DNA of 64,000 nt, taken from NCBI GenBank assembly GCA_003971905.1, contig RSEE01000016.1:1-64000 (forward strand), written 5' to 3'. Origin of the DNA: Moniliella sp. 'wahieum' (lineage: Eukaryota > Basidiomycota > Moniliellomycetes > Moniliellales > Moniliellaceae). A model generated the notes under the pieces. The model had not been told where the DNA came from. It made no database searches and saw only the letters and a program-made list of their open reading frames with translations. Both the position numbers and the translations under genes were made by a program. Below are positions 34,436 to 45,675 of this stretch, one piece after another (position 1 is the stretch's first letter; the number at the start of each line of letters is the position of its first letter).

Positions 34436-35109
34436 ATGGCTTCTCTTGGACGCATGTTCCCCCAGGCGCCTCGTGCCCTTGCGGCCCTGCGTCCCGTGCC
34501 CCGCGCCTCCGTCCTGCCTGGTCTGGCCTCGGTGCGGACCGTAGCAACGTCCAGCAAGGCCATTCGCCCAAGGTGCCCGACTATGACGATGTGCGGGTGA
34601 AAGACCCGCAAGCCAACCAGACGCTGTCGTACTTTGTCATTGGCTCGCTTGGCGTCCTGACCGCGGCAGGGGGCAAGTCGGCGGTGCACGACTACTTGGC
34701 CACGCTCAGTCCGTCGGCCGATGTGTTGGCGATGGCCAAGGTGGAGGTGGCTCAACTCGATCCCGCTGGGAAAATGCTGTGATCAAGTGGCGTGGCAAGC
34801 CCGTCTTTGTGCGCCACCGCACGCCGGGACGAGATCAAGGAGGCCGAGTCGGTGGATGTGGCTTCGCTGCGTGACCCAGAATCGGACGAGCAGCGCGTCC
34901 AACGCCCAATGGCTCGTCATGCTCGGCGTTTGCACTCACCTGGGGTGCGTCCCCATTGGTGAAGCGGGCGACTATGGAGGATGTTCTGCCCCTGCCATGG
35001 CTCGCACTACGACATCTCCGGTCGGATTCGCAAGGGCCCCGCCCCGCTCAACCTCGAAATCCCAACTTACTCCTTCAACGACGCAGATGGCAAGCTGGTG
35101 ATTGGGTAG
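34436..35109 (+). CDS. RIP1: Rieske iron-sulfur protein of cytochrome bc1 complex
   Basis: Rip1 carries the 2Fe-2S cluster of respiratory complex III in the mitochondrial inner membrane. The ATG at 34436 starts a basic, Ser/Ala-rich presequence ([20 protein letters not shown]). Next come KVPDYDDV, the single transmembrane segment ([17 protein letters not shown]), and the Rieske domain: [35 protein letters not shown] with cluster-binding CTHLGC, then a second cluster motif CPCHGS near 34990-35010 in a shifted frame, and [15 protein letters not shown]. It ends KLVIG at a TAG, 35107. The roughly 224 codons fit the family. Frame slips occur near 34556, 34763, 34826, 34900 and 34983. Each is repaired by one or two bases, so the gene itself looks intact. 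Confidence 0.95.
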
Positions 35110-36211
35110 AACGATGTTTTTTTGCCGTTTCCACACGGCTCTTTCGCAACCATGTTATGCTCATCCACGCAATGTGGCAGTGGCCATGTGCTTCGTGGCA
35201 GGTCGGGTATAGAGCAGAACTAATAGCTCAGTTTGCTCGAGCTCAAGGGGAGGGATGGTGCAGGTGCCTGTGTCGCCACAGCGTACAATCCCGCAGAACA
35301 TGCGGGATATGCGAGTTGGATAGCGGGTTTCGTCATCTTGGGGCTTTCACTTCAATCGTCGGCCCCCTCTTGTTTCCAATTCCTTAATTTGCAGCGGTGC
35401 AATCGATTTGACTCATTAGTATCTCCACATCAAACCCCATTGCCCAGAGTAAGGCAACCTGACCGGTGGCCAAGCCCAAAGTCGTTCTCGGAATATATTA
35501 CAGGACTCTCCGCCAATTGTCCAGCATGGACGCGGGGGATGGTCCGCGGGGTGGTCAGCAGGGCAACCAAAGAAACACCAAGAGGTCCAAGCAAAGGAAA
35601 AGAAAAGTGATGAAAGGAAAGAAGAGGAGGGAAAAACAATGACAAGCCCTCCTCCAGACCAAATAGCCAAGAGAAGAAGGAGGCGACCAGAATAGAATAG
35701 ACCGAAAGAGGCCTGGTACGACGAGACGACAAAATATGCAGGGCGTAATATCAAAGAACATAGAACCATAACCAGCCACGGGGTCAGGAGACTCACGAAA
35801 GCCACCAGGCTCCGAGGGTCGGTGCGCAGTGCCGTTCCCATCCATCGACCATCCGTCTGGTAGAGTGGACTGGATAAGGATTCAGATACACGGTGGAAGG
35901 CAACTGGTATATGCGGCACACACACCACGACCAACGTCCCCCACCAACAACTTATGCGCCTTACTTCCTCCTTTCACCTTCAGCCTCCGTCCTTCATGTT
36001 GCGGACCCCGCGTTTACACCCGTGGTCGCTTGTCTTCCGACGATCACTCGGGCGCGGCAGGGCGCGTTTCAACGACGAAGAACCGCCGGCTGTGCTACTG
36101 GGTCGGGAGAGCGCCAGCGCGGGAGAGGTGCATGCGCATGCGACGCTCTGCGGGACGTGAGTCCTGTCCCTTCGCCTGGATAGACGTCCAAGGCACCTGC
36201 GACGCTCATGC
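35110..36211. other. Convergent intergenic region RIP1 / SKN7
   Basis: About 1.1 kb between two stop codons. The stretch 35560-35700 is strongly purine-rich on the + strand. No gene features seen. It is long for a convergent interval, so an unannotated non-coding transcript is possible but unsupported. Confidence 0.45.
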
Positions 36212-38639
36212 TCAAGCCGCCGTGGTCGGTGGTATCGGAAACGGAGCCGGCGGAAATAAGTTTTGCAGCATGGACAGGTACTCACCATCGGAAAAGCCCA
36301 TGCCAGCCAATGGATTCTCTTCGTCTCCGCTTTGACTGCCGCCAGAAAGGGGGGACTGGATTGGAAGCGGGTCCGTGGTCGGGATGACAGTGGGGGGAGG
36401 GCAGTCACAGCGGCCGCGACGGTTTTCTGATCGGGTTCCGTGTCGGTCGTGAGCGAGGCGGCGGCGTATCGGGCGGTATTGGACACGGCCTGTTCCAGCA
36501 ACCCATTGTCGACGGGAGGCAAGCCCAATGACTCGGGGATCTGATGCAGCTTTTGCACTGTCTTGATGTGGATCAGATGCTTTTCGATTGCAGCCAACAA
36601 GCCCGTCTTGGTAAACGCAGCTGGAAGCGAGTCGTTCATCCCGTTTCGCATGTACTCTTGCAGTTCCGGCACAGAATACTCGAGGTAATGCTCATGATGG
36701 GCGTGCGGTGGTCGAATTGCTTAATGAGCGAGTCGGGGGATACGTCGACCAGTTCAGGCATCACCACGTCCATCAGAACCAACTCGTATGGACAGTTCAA
36801 CTTGGCCGCCGCTCGCGTCACTTCCTCGGATGACAGAGGCACATCGATCGCCGCCCCCCCACCGGGATGAACTTGCGGCTCAGTGCACGAGCCAGCGCAT
36901 CCCGTTCGCTCTCTTGGCTCTGCCATGCCCGCAGAACAGACCAACCGGGAATGTAAGTTGAGCGCCGGACACGGAGAGTGTTTGTATGGCTTGAGGGCGT
37001 CGACCCTGGTTGGGGACTCGCGCTCTCTGCGGTCGACCATAGGCATGGACCGTGGAAGCTCCTCTAGACTGTACACGGGCAGGCTCTGCCGCCATCCATG
37101 GTAGGCGTCGGGCTCTTGTCCTTCCCCGCCTTGGCCCTTGCCATCAACATCATTGGAATGGATGGGGTTGGAGCGCACCCAGGTGAAGACGCGTAAATCT
37201 TGTCCATGGCCGAGCTGCTGCAGTGCCAAAGCTGCGGTCTCCGCGTTGGACTCGGACCCTTCCTCGCCTGCTACCGTCAAGAGCGACTCGGGCTGATGCA
37301 ACGTATCAAAGTGCGGAGGATGAAGAAGGACTTGAGGGCTGGGCTGACGATCATGCAGAATCCATCCTGCTTCTCCTGCTGCTGCTGCTCCTGTTCCTCC
37401 TCCCTCGGTCATCGTCTTCTACCTTGATTGACCGAGCCGTCTGCTTGCCCGTGCCGGCACGCTTCAGGCGCTTTGCCTTGTTCGATGGGCCAGTAGCCTC
37501 AGCAGCGGCCTGCAGGGCCGCGGGAATCGAATGCAGTCCTGTGCGACCCTGGGCAATATCCGACATTTGGGCAAACGAAGCCTGTGTCACCTCCTGGTAA
37601 GAGCCGATGAGCTTCTGTGCCTCGTCAGGGGCAAGAACGGTCCGATTCGATGGAAGCCGGGCTACATGCTAGCGAGGTGAGGAAGGGAGCACCTGCGCTC
37701 CCCGATGTCTGTGCCACGTGGCGGATGACATGTTGCATGAGTTGATCTTGCTCTTTGATGTTCTGTTGCACCCTCAGCATGTCGGCGATTACATCTTGAT
37801 ACTGTTTGGTCAAGGTGCCAATGTGCTTGGTCAAGCTATCTTGAATGGCTTGCATGCCACTGATTTGATCCTTCAGATTGGCATAGTCCTCCGCTGCGCG
37901 CTCCGCCGCTTCGGCGCCCTGAGGAACAGGCGGAGAAGATTCCATGTCCTCCGCCGCAGCGCGGAGGCCACGCTTAACCAGTGGCGTCTTGCGCTTGACC
38001 GCCTCGAGAAGGTCGGGTCGGCCGCGCTTGAAACAGTCATGCTTAAACTCCCACATCTGGTCAAACGCCTCGTGCGCGTGTGGTCAAACAATTTGCCCAG
38101 CATGACCGGGTCCTTTTTCATTGTGAAAGTCGTACTTGTTGAGCTGCCGAACAAAGCTGGAAAGTTCGAGTGCTTGAAGTGTCTGGCAGGACATGTTTGG
38201 TAAAGTCGTTCATGTTCTGGTGGCAACCGCGGTTAGTATGAACGGAGACAGGAAATAACCCAGCACGTACCACAACAACAAAACTGTCGCCATTGAGGGA
38301 CCAGCGGATGATGTGGCTCCAAGATGTGTCTTCCAGATGTAGAAGAGTTTGCTAACAAAGTGCGGGTTGGGCTTGGTATCCTTTTCGGTGCGTGCACTGG
38401 AGGCTGCAGGATATCCTGTACAGGTGCCCCCCAGGAGGCTCGGAGGAGGGCAGGCTTTGCGGTGTGAGTGAGGTGGCCACGGCTGGAGCGAGGGGAAGAG
38501 GAATCCCATCGAGGCTGGATCGTCGTTTGCAACGTGCGGTTGGGACGAGGCCTGCTGTGGCACGGGCGGAGCGGCGTATGCATGCGGAGGGCGGGGAGGC
38601 GGCTGAGCGTGCGGCTGGGCTGCTGCTCAGGGAAGGCAT
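36212..38639 (-). CDS. SKN7: Skn7/Prr1-type response regulator with HSF DNA-binding domain
   Basis: Skn7/Prr1 proteins are nuclear response regulators for osmotic and oxidative stress, with an HSF-type DNA-binding domain, a coiled coil and a receiver domain. Here the HSF domain runs about 38370-37980 (PHFVSKLFYI, GDSFVVV, NMNDFTKHVLPRHFKHSNF, WEFKHDCFKRGRPDLL). An intron at 38217-38270 (GTACGT, branch CTAAC, CAG) splits it. The coiled coil lies at 37890-37720. The receiver (about 36930-36580) keeps the phosphoacceptor in LVLMDVVMP and the C-terminal helix GLLAAIEKHLIHIK. However, it lacks the N-terminal acidic pair, and the conserved KPF lysine is replaced (LPAAFTK). The tail GMGFSDGEYLSMLQNLFPP ends at a TGA, 36212. 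The start is uncertain: the ATG at 38639 needs a frame shift to reach the HSF domain. Frame breaks are frequent. Confidence 0.88.
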
Positions 38640-38962
38640 GGGCAGACAGGGGGGTGTGGGGGAGAGAATCGGGCGGGATCTCCCAAGGGGTAGAGGGCCT
38701 GAGCAGAGGTTGAACCCAGCCCAAATAGCTCTAGCTGATCAGGAGGAGAGTGGGCGGGCGGAGCAGGGGGGCAGGCGCAGAGGGGGCAGCGGAGAAGTGT
38801 CATGCGGCAGGAAGGGCCATCAGGGGTGAAGGAGGGGGGCGGCTGCTGCTCTGACAGCGGGGGTGGCGGGGGTGGGTGGGTGGGCGGAAGGGTGGTGCCA
38901 TAGTAAAACGGCGGGGTGGCACGGGCATGGCAGGCAACAGCTGCACCGTAGGCGGCAGCGTT

Positions 38963-39012
38963 GGGGTGGTGGTGGAGGCGGCGGCGGTGGCGGCGGCGGT
39001 GGCGGCGGGGCG
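38963..39012. repeat. GGC/GGT trinucleotide repeat
   Basis: A run of GGC and GGT triplets. It explains the long proline-rich open frames on the minus strand here, which I do not call as genes. Confidence 0.85.
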
Positions 39013-40077
39013 GAGGGGGGGTGAAGACGAGGCCCAGCGCGCAGAAGCGGCAGGAGCAGACAAGAGGCAGGCCCAGGCAGGATGGTGTCGGGGGTGAGGC
39101 AGGCGGGCGTGCAACTGAGCAGCGGCGGGTAGCAGGCGAGGCCGCTCGCACGCCCTGTCGTGCCGCAGGCCAGCCGCAGCCAGGAACTGCGTGCTGGCCA
39201 CTGGGACTGCATGCTGGGCGCCAGGGCCCAGCACGCAGTATGCAGTACCCTGCTGCCCCGGCCCCCGTCCCAGCCCAGCACCAGCACCCAGCACCCAGTA
39301 CCCGAGTAAGGTGACGAACAGCACCAGCCTGCAGCCACCGTCTCACGCGTGAGCCTCCAGCCATGCCTGATGCCTTCGGCCGACTACGGCCTACTGCCGC
39401 ACCTCGCCGCCTCTGCGCTCAGCTGGCGCTGCGCCTCTGCGCTCATCCATCCCAGCCATCATGCATCCCTGGTTCCCACGCAGGCACACCGCCAGCGCGC
39501 AGCCTGCGCACCGCATGCTGCCGCTCCGCCCGCGGAGCACAGAGTGGCCCGTGGCCGCTTCCGTTCGCCGCCCACGCTTGCCCCGCTATCGGCAGGGGTG
39601 GAAACAGGGTGGGCGGGTGGGGATTGGGATGGCGCTGCTGGCTGCGACGGCACCGGGGTTGGATACTGGGTGCCAGCCGCCCCCCCCCTCGCACCGCACT
39701 GCCCTTCCCTAACCAGCTTGCCCCGTCTGCGTCTGCGCTGCCCTCAGGCTGAGGCCAAGGCTGTCCGGGTGTCGGGCATCACGCGTCACACGGCCGTCTG
39801 CCCGGTGTCCGCATCCGGCCGCACGGGGCCGCACTGGGACTCAGCGTGCTGACTGTGACATGTGACATGCAGCAGGCGATGCTCGGCATTGGCTGGCACA
39901 GCAGGGCACTCCACCCACCGCACAGCGCATGACACCGACGGCATGCCGCCTCCCCCGCCCGCCTTGGTTCTGCCTGAACCATCCCGTGGCCTTTCTGCCA
40001 GTGCCACGTCACGCGTCAAAACCCAGCCAAGCCAGGCACCGCGTTTTCTCCTCGAACCCAGGACCTGAAGCTCAGCC

Positions 40078-40215
40078 TTACACTCAGTACTCAGTCAGTA
40101 CTGAGCCCCAGTACTCAGTAGTCGACAACTGTTGAGTACTCAACACGGCGTCTCAGAACCCAAAGTACTCAACAACGTCCAAGATTCAACTCAGTACCAG
40201 TACTCAGCTTGCAAG
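40078..40215. repeat. Cluster of AGTACT palindromes
   Basis: AGTACT occurs about seven times in 140 bp, mostly inside CAGTACTCAG or GTTGAGTACTCAAC. The latter is a perfect 14-bp palindrome at 40131-40144. Another CAGTACTCAG is at 40490-40499. Confidence 0.85.
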
Positions 40216-40507
40216 CATGCTAATCGATAATCTTCCTCCCACTCGAACCAACACAGCCAAGTCCACCACCACGTCTGAGATCTCACGAATCATGCATCAT
40301 GTTGACATCTGAGGCTGCGGTTGAGCCAGCTCAACACGTTCAACATGCCGTGCGGCGGCGGTGCCTGCCTCCCCCTCTTCCTCTTCCGCCTTCTGTCCCA
40401 GGTCGTCCCTCACTTCCACCTGCGTTCGCCTGTCAATCAAAAGATTGCCGACGCAATCCCCATCCCCACACCTGTTCATACTCTCGTCAGTACTCAGCAC
40501 TCCGTGC

Positions 40508-41465
40508 TCAGTCTTCCTCCCACGCCCCCTCTTCCCGCCCCCCCTTTCTAGAGTTCGACACGTACCAAATGCAGCACCGCCAGCTGCCGCCTGGCCACGT
40601 TGCTCTTACGGAACTTGTCCCATTGCTCGTCTTGCCATCTTGTGCTCCCGCCTCATACTCGCCCGCCTGTGCCGGGGGATACGCCGCCGCGCCATAGCCT
40701 TGAGGTGGTGCGCCATACCCTTGAGGAGGATAACCTTGGGGAGGATAGCCTTGCGGAGGATAGCCTTGGGCAGGGTAACCTTGAGGCGGATACGCAGCTG
40801 CGCCCGAGGGACCCGCTACACTCTTCTTCTCCGTCTTTGCGCGTACTTCCACATAGTTCGCCGGAACAGGCGGTCGTCGCCCCACGACCTTGCACATGGC
40901 CCGAAAACCAATCCTCCGTCGTATGCGCCGCGACAACAATCGTATCGCCCTTGGCAAATGCCAACTCATCTTCGGCCGTCGGCTTGTAATCGTACAAGGC
41001 GGTCGCCAGCTCTTCCTCTGGCTCTGCCTCGGCAACCTGGGGAGCGGCCGGAGGACCAGATGCTGAGCCAGCCTGGGGAACGGGACTTGGTACAGCACCC
41101 ATTCCGAGCGGCGGACCTTGGTACCCATCCGTCGCGGGGGCGCGGGGGACAGGCCAGACCCGGCGCATAGGCGGATTGCGGATGCGGACCAGGGTGAACG
41201 GGCGGGCCAGAGGCAACGGTTGGGCAAACTGGTACCGATAAGCGGGTCGAGCTGGGTCCGCATCGAACTAGCTTCCTCGGCTGTGGATCAACAAGGGGGA
41301 TGGGATGGAGTCAGCGCTCAGCTCAGCAGCCCCCAGCGCAGCCAGCACAGCCAACGCAGCCAGCGCAGCCAGAGGATACGCACGAGTCACTGCGCCTTGG
41401 TGTGCCAGGAAAGCAATGTCCTTGGCCAGACGCTGGGCAATGTATACTGCTACGGGATCGGACAT
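40508..41465 (-). CDS. SH3-domain protein of the LSB1/LSB2 (Csh3) type
   Basis: This is a probable actin-patch adaptor related to yeast Lsb1/Lsb2 and fission yeast Csh3, which bind WASP. The ATG at 41465 (MSDPVAVYIAQRLAKDIAFL) starts the short N-terminal helical region. An intron at 41281-41379 (donor GTATCC, acceptor CAG) follows. It is itself made of imperfect GCTGCGCTGG repeats. The SH3 domain (about 40990-40850) shows TALYDYKPTAEDELAF, FAKGDTI, TEDWFSG and FPANYVEV. A PPQGY repeat region follows (40700-40790). Near 40570-40600 a shifted frame gives NVAQAAAGGAAFG, similar to the conserved family C-terminus, followed by a GTACGT donor. The true end may therefore be in another exon downstream; 40508 is the end of the unspliced frame. 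Confidence 0.8.
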
Positions 41466-42302
41466 GGTGAATGCAGCAAGTGCGGTTGGCGGTAGAGATG
41501 GTGGCTGTGGCTGTGGCTGTGGCTGTAGTTGTGGCGACGCCTGCGCTGGCGATCGACGAAAGCCCGACCGGTGGCAGTTGCCGTCAGGGGGTTCACAACG
41601 TTTCAAAGTGTACCGATAGATTATGCGTAGCAGGTGACTTGTGATGAGGGTGATGACTTGGTGATAGCTTGCCTAGGCTGGTGGTGCATGGCTCAGAGGC
41701 ACTACATAATTTAGGCCAGTTCTTCATATCATAGCTCGCGCTGCACGCGCCCTTCCTGCCCTCCTTCTCAGCAGCCGGTGTCCTGTCTCTCCACCACCGC
41801 ACCGCTGTTCGCTTCACCCGTAACCTGCGTAACCGGTACCCTCGTTTCCGCTCTCTGTGACCGACCGACAGGCCACTTCTCCTGTAGCCTGCTCGTCGGA
41901 GGGGCCCTGTTCCAGAGCCAACAGATTATAGCGCGATTCTCGATTCGCCTTTGAGCGCTCTAGAAACGTACTGTTTTTTTTTTCGCGACAGCAGACCGCC
42001 CTCTCACATCTCATTCCTCTTTTCAAATGCGAGCGGGTGGCACCTGTATAAGTGAAAGAGCTATACGTCAAATAATAAGCTCGCCGTCACTGTTGGTAGG
42101 TAGCGGGGCGCCTCCCAGCGATGGCAATGGCTGGACCACAGGGTGTAGTACGAAGAGCATATCTCACCATACCACATCCGGATCCCTTGCTCTCGCAGAA
42201 AGAACGGGAATCAAATTGGTTTACAGTAGGATCGAAAAATCCCGCCTCCCCCCCCCCTCCCCTCCCAAAAAAAGTGAAAGGGCAGGAAAGATCTTGTGAA
42301 AG
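41466..42302. other. Intergenic region SH3 gene / SEC9
   Basis: This is the promoter of the SH3 gene and the 3' flank of SEC9. A TGGCTG hexamer run lies at about 41501-41526, just upstream of the SH3 gene start codon. Otherwise unremarkable. Confidence 0.5.
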
Positions 42303-43687
42303 TTAATGGCGAATGTTCTCCAAACGGTATGTGCTGGTATACACCTTGGTGTCCAAGTTGGTAGTCTTGTCACTGAGCCGGGCCAGGCGGTTATTTTGAT
42401 CCGCAATCTCGGTCCCCATCGCGCGACCAAGTCGGTTGAGGCCCTGGCGACGTGTCCAATATCATTCAAGTTGTTTTCCAGCTCATCCTCCACCTCATCG
42501 TCGGACGCGGTCGCCTCAAATTGATAGCGGGCACGTTGGGCAAGTTTGGTCGCCTGGGGATCTTCCCCTCGGCCTTGAAGTCCCGAATTTTTTCCAAAGG
42601 CAAACTTGCGCGCAGCAAAGCGAGAGCTACTGCCTGGTCCACCAAGCGAATCGTCTACACGACGTTGCGACCGGATGGCCTCGTCGCGCAAGCGTTCCCG
42701 CTCCTCCCGTTCGTCGACATGCCGATTAATAATGCGAGCCTCTTCCGCGGCTCGCTTGGCGCTCGGTTGAAGGTAATGTGAGGACGAAAGAAGATAGAAC
42801 CATGAGGTTTCTCAATCTCTCTGGCGTTGTCATCAGCACGATGGGCATGGGCCTTGCTCATATCCAAGTTACGCTCCGTGTCGGCCAACTTTTCGCTTTG
42901 GTCACCTAACCGCATCATACTGTTCAAGGCGGTCTCCTCGGCTTCCCGGGCAACGGAGAGCATTGCGGGTGGAACTGAGGACTCTTGTTGTTTGGTGTAC
43001 CGCATCTGCTGCTTGGCCGCCTCGGTCTCTTGGTCCGATTCGGTCATTTCGACCGTCTCCTGCGCATCGCCCGCCTCATCTCCTGGACCCGGCGCGGCAC
43101 CGTACTCCTCCTCCAACTCCTCTTGCGCCGTCTTGGCAGTGCGCGAGGGAGGCCCAACACCGTACCCGGAAGATGAATCAGCATGACCACCCACAGCAGG
43201 GACATCGTACCCGCCAGTGGGCGTGCCATACCCGCCATTCGGCATACCGTACCCGCCATTCGGCGGTCCATATCCCGCAGTAGGGGAGCCATACCTCCCA
43301 CCGGGGCGTAGCCCCTTGGATCTCCGTACCCTCCTACCGTTCCATACCCTCCTCCGTCCAATCCAGGGGCGGAGGAGGCGGTGCAACAGGAGGGATGGCA
43401 CTACTGTGTGTGCCCCGGAGTTTGAAGCGTTCGTACCCGTTGCCAATCTTGGCCCATGTGGGCTGGGGGCGTCGTTCGGGCCAGGGGCAGCCGCTTGACC
43501 TGGCAAGGGCTGGTTGCGTGCTTCCGGGTTGGCAGGCACATTGTAGCGTGGCATGTATCCGTTGGACCGTACGGGAGGCAGTGTCGCTTCCTCGCGTTCT
43601 GCTTAGCGCGCAACTAAGGCTACGGTGTGAGCAGCGTGGGGGGTGGATGCAAGGAAAAAGAAGACATACCTTGTCTCGTAGACCCAT
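42303..43687 (-). CDS. SEC9: SNAP-25-like t-SNARE Sec9
   Basis: Sec9 supplies two Qb/Qc SNARE helices for exocytic fusion at the plasma membrane together with Sso and Snc. The ATG at 43687 begins MGLRDK, then an intron at 43599-43669 (GTATGT...CAG). The next exon reads NAREEATLPPVRSNGYMPRYN in a corrected frame. The N-terminus has a GGYG-rich tract (43190-43330). The first SNARE helix spans about 42990-42800 (EAEETALNSMMRLGDQSEKL, TERNLDMSKAHAHRAD). The second spans about 42480-42310 (ENNLNDIGHVA, then NRLARL, NLDTKVY and RLENIRH across frame slips) to a TAA at 42303. The length of roughly 438 codons and the order of features fit fungal Sec9. No membrane anchor is present, as expected. Confidence 0.9.
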
Positions 43688-44516
43688 GGCTGGCACTGCC
43701 TACGTTCTGGTGGTGGTGGCGAGGAGAGGGAATAGGATGGATGGATGGATGGATGGATGGATGGATGGATGGGATGGGCCGATGAGCCCGTTGGCGCGGA
43801 AAAGAGCGGGGGGCGGGGGAGGGCATGCATCCAAGCTCCATCTCCATCTCGCTCGCTGGTCCATCTCGCTCGGGAGATTGGCAGGCGCCGTGGCTCGCAT
43901 CACCGGCGTCATCATCAGCAAGGGTGCACTCTCGGTGCGACTGTCCCTGTGCGTTCTTAACAGTTGCGCCCCCTAGGTAATGAAGCGGTCGGGGGGGGGG
44001 GCAGTGAAGCTCGAAGTTTGACGCGACCAGTGCCTGGGGAAATGATGGTGGCAAAAGGCGGAGTGGCCCACCTGTTGGCGCGCATGTTGATGAAGCGAAG
44101 GCCGCCGACGCTCTATTGGGCACAATGGTTGATGAGATCGATCGATGAAGTTTGGGTAAGTTAATGGGATATTAAGACGAATCGATGATTGCGATGCGGA
44201 TGTGTAAGTGGTGTGCGTGCAGGCGGTCTGTGCGTATATAAGCCAAAGCCAGTTTTGCCATCCGAAACGCCCAGAACAAAACCGGGGGAGGCCAAGCAAG
44301 CAGGTCAAGCAGGCCAAGCCCAGCTGGGCCAGTGCCCCGCAATTGCCCAATTGAAATCTTACGTCGCCCCATCGATGATTGAATCTTCATCGATGATAAT
44401 GACGTGAGTACGCCGGGGCCAAATTCAAACTTCTTACCAGGACATGCAGAACGTAGAAATCCCTGTCGGGATTGGTTCGAAGCTCTGCCTGGCACACGAC
44501 CTGTACCGCCATCGCT
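43688..44516. promoter_or_regulatory. Divergent promoter region SEC9 / TMA46
   Basis: It contains the GGAT microsatellite next to SEC9 and a TATA-like GTATATAAG at 44233-44241, about 280 bp before the TMA46 start. No gene in it. Confidence 0.5.
43735..43771. repeat. GGAT tetranucleotide microsatellite
   Basis: About nine perfect GGAT units lie just upstream of the SEC9 start codon, in its 5' flank. Confidence 0.95.
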
Positions 44517-45675
44517 ATGCCTCCCAAGAAGCAACAGAAGGGTGGTAAGGACCAGAGAAGAAGCAGAATGCGCCTGCCAAAGTCGCAGTTGACAAGACGT
44601 TTGGGCTAAAAAACAAGAAGGGTGCTGCCCAGCAAAAACAGGTCAAGATCATCCAGCAGCAACAGGGGTAGTCGGGCAAGTCCCCGGCCCAGCTGGCTAA
44701 AGAAAAAGAACGGGAGCGCGAGAGAAACAGCTCCGGGCCGAGGCGGAGAAGGAGCGCCGGAAACAAGCGAGTCAAATGAGCATTGTACGCCCAAACCTGC
44801 ATTTGGTGAGGACGCCAAGACAATCGTGTGCGAGTACTGGCGGGCCGGGGTGTGCTCCAAAGGCACCAAGTGCAAATTTGCCCATTCACTCGAGGCAGGC
44901 CGCAAGGTGGCCAAGAAAGACTTGTATGTGGATTCGCGTGATGCAGAGCGTGAGGCCAAGGAGGCCGATACGATGGATAGCTGGGATGACGCCAAGTGCA
45001 ATCAGTCGTGATGAGCAAACACGGAAACCCAAAGACAACAACGGACAAGGTGTGCAAGTACTTTCTTCAAGTGTCGAGATGGCAAGTACGGTTGGTTCTG
45101 GGAGTGTCCGAATGGGGGCGAAAAGTGCATGTACCGCCACCGCCTTCCACCAGGGTTTGTGCTTCGCTCCGAGCAAAAAGAGCGCGAACGGCTCGAGAAG
45201 GCCAACGAGATTTCCCTCGAAGACTTTATCGAGGCTCAACGCCATGCCCTGGTGGGCAAAAACCTCACCCTGTCACGGCCGAGTCCTTTGCAAAGTGGAA
45301 GCAAGATCGGCGGACAAGAAGGCAGCGGAGGAGGATTTGGCCAAGGCCAAATCGGCCAAGACGGCAGCAGCGCTGTCCAAAGCCTCTGGTCTGTCCGGAC
45401 GAGAGATGTTCGAGTTGCATCCCGACATGTTTGTTGACGAGGCGGGGCTTGACGAGTACGACATGACTCAATTCATCGCCGACAATCGGCAACACGATGA
45501 GGAAGCTGAGATGGCACTGGAACAACGGGCGTTCCACGCAGCTCAGGCAGCCCACCAAGAAGACCTTCGACGCAAAAACACGGCGCAACTGCAGGCGGCA
45601 CAAGACAAACTCGAGGCGCTGAACCTCCCCGATCCTCAGGCCGAGGAGCAAACGCGCCGGGAGATGGCGGTTTGA
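44517..45675 (+). CDS. TMA46: CCCH zinc-finger translation-associated protein Tma46 (ZC3H15/DFRP1)
   Basis: Tma46/DFRP1 binds and stabilises the translational GTPase Rbg1 (DRG1) on ribosomes. The ATG at 44517 gives [11 protein letters not shown] and a lysine-rich N-terminus with [11 protein letters not shown], the family start. Two CCCH fingers follow: [19 protein letters not shown] (about 44830) and a second one beginning VCKYF (45049), ending KCMYRH (45125-45145). Between them is the [18 protein letters not shown] linker. Downstream is [16 protein letters not shown], the DRG-binding region, and an acidic/Ala-rich tail with [12 protein letters not shown], ending at a TGA, 45673. Frame slips lie near 44555, 44690-44790, 45000 and 45300. 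The zinc ligands are all present. Confidence 0.93.

Larger units (their letters stand above)
38640..40507. other. Intergenic region SKN7 / SH3 gene
   Basis: About 1.9 kb. The left part is GC-rich with a CGG-repeat zone (38963-39012) and long low-complexity open frames on both strands. The right part holds a TGTGACA pair (39854-39867) and the AGTACT palindrome cluster (40078-40215). A last coding exon of the SH3 gene may lie at 40300-40450. Confidence 0.45.

Noticed and set aside
38627-39364. Minus-strand proline-rich open frames
   Set aside because: They arise from the GGC/GGT trinucleotide repeat at 38963-39012; no start context or domain supports a gene.
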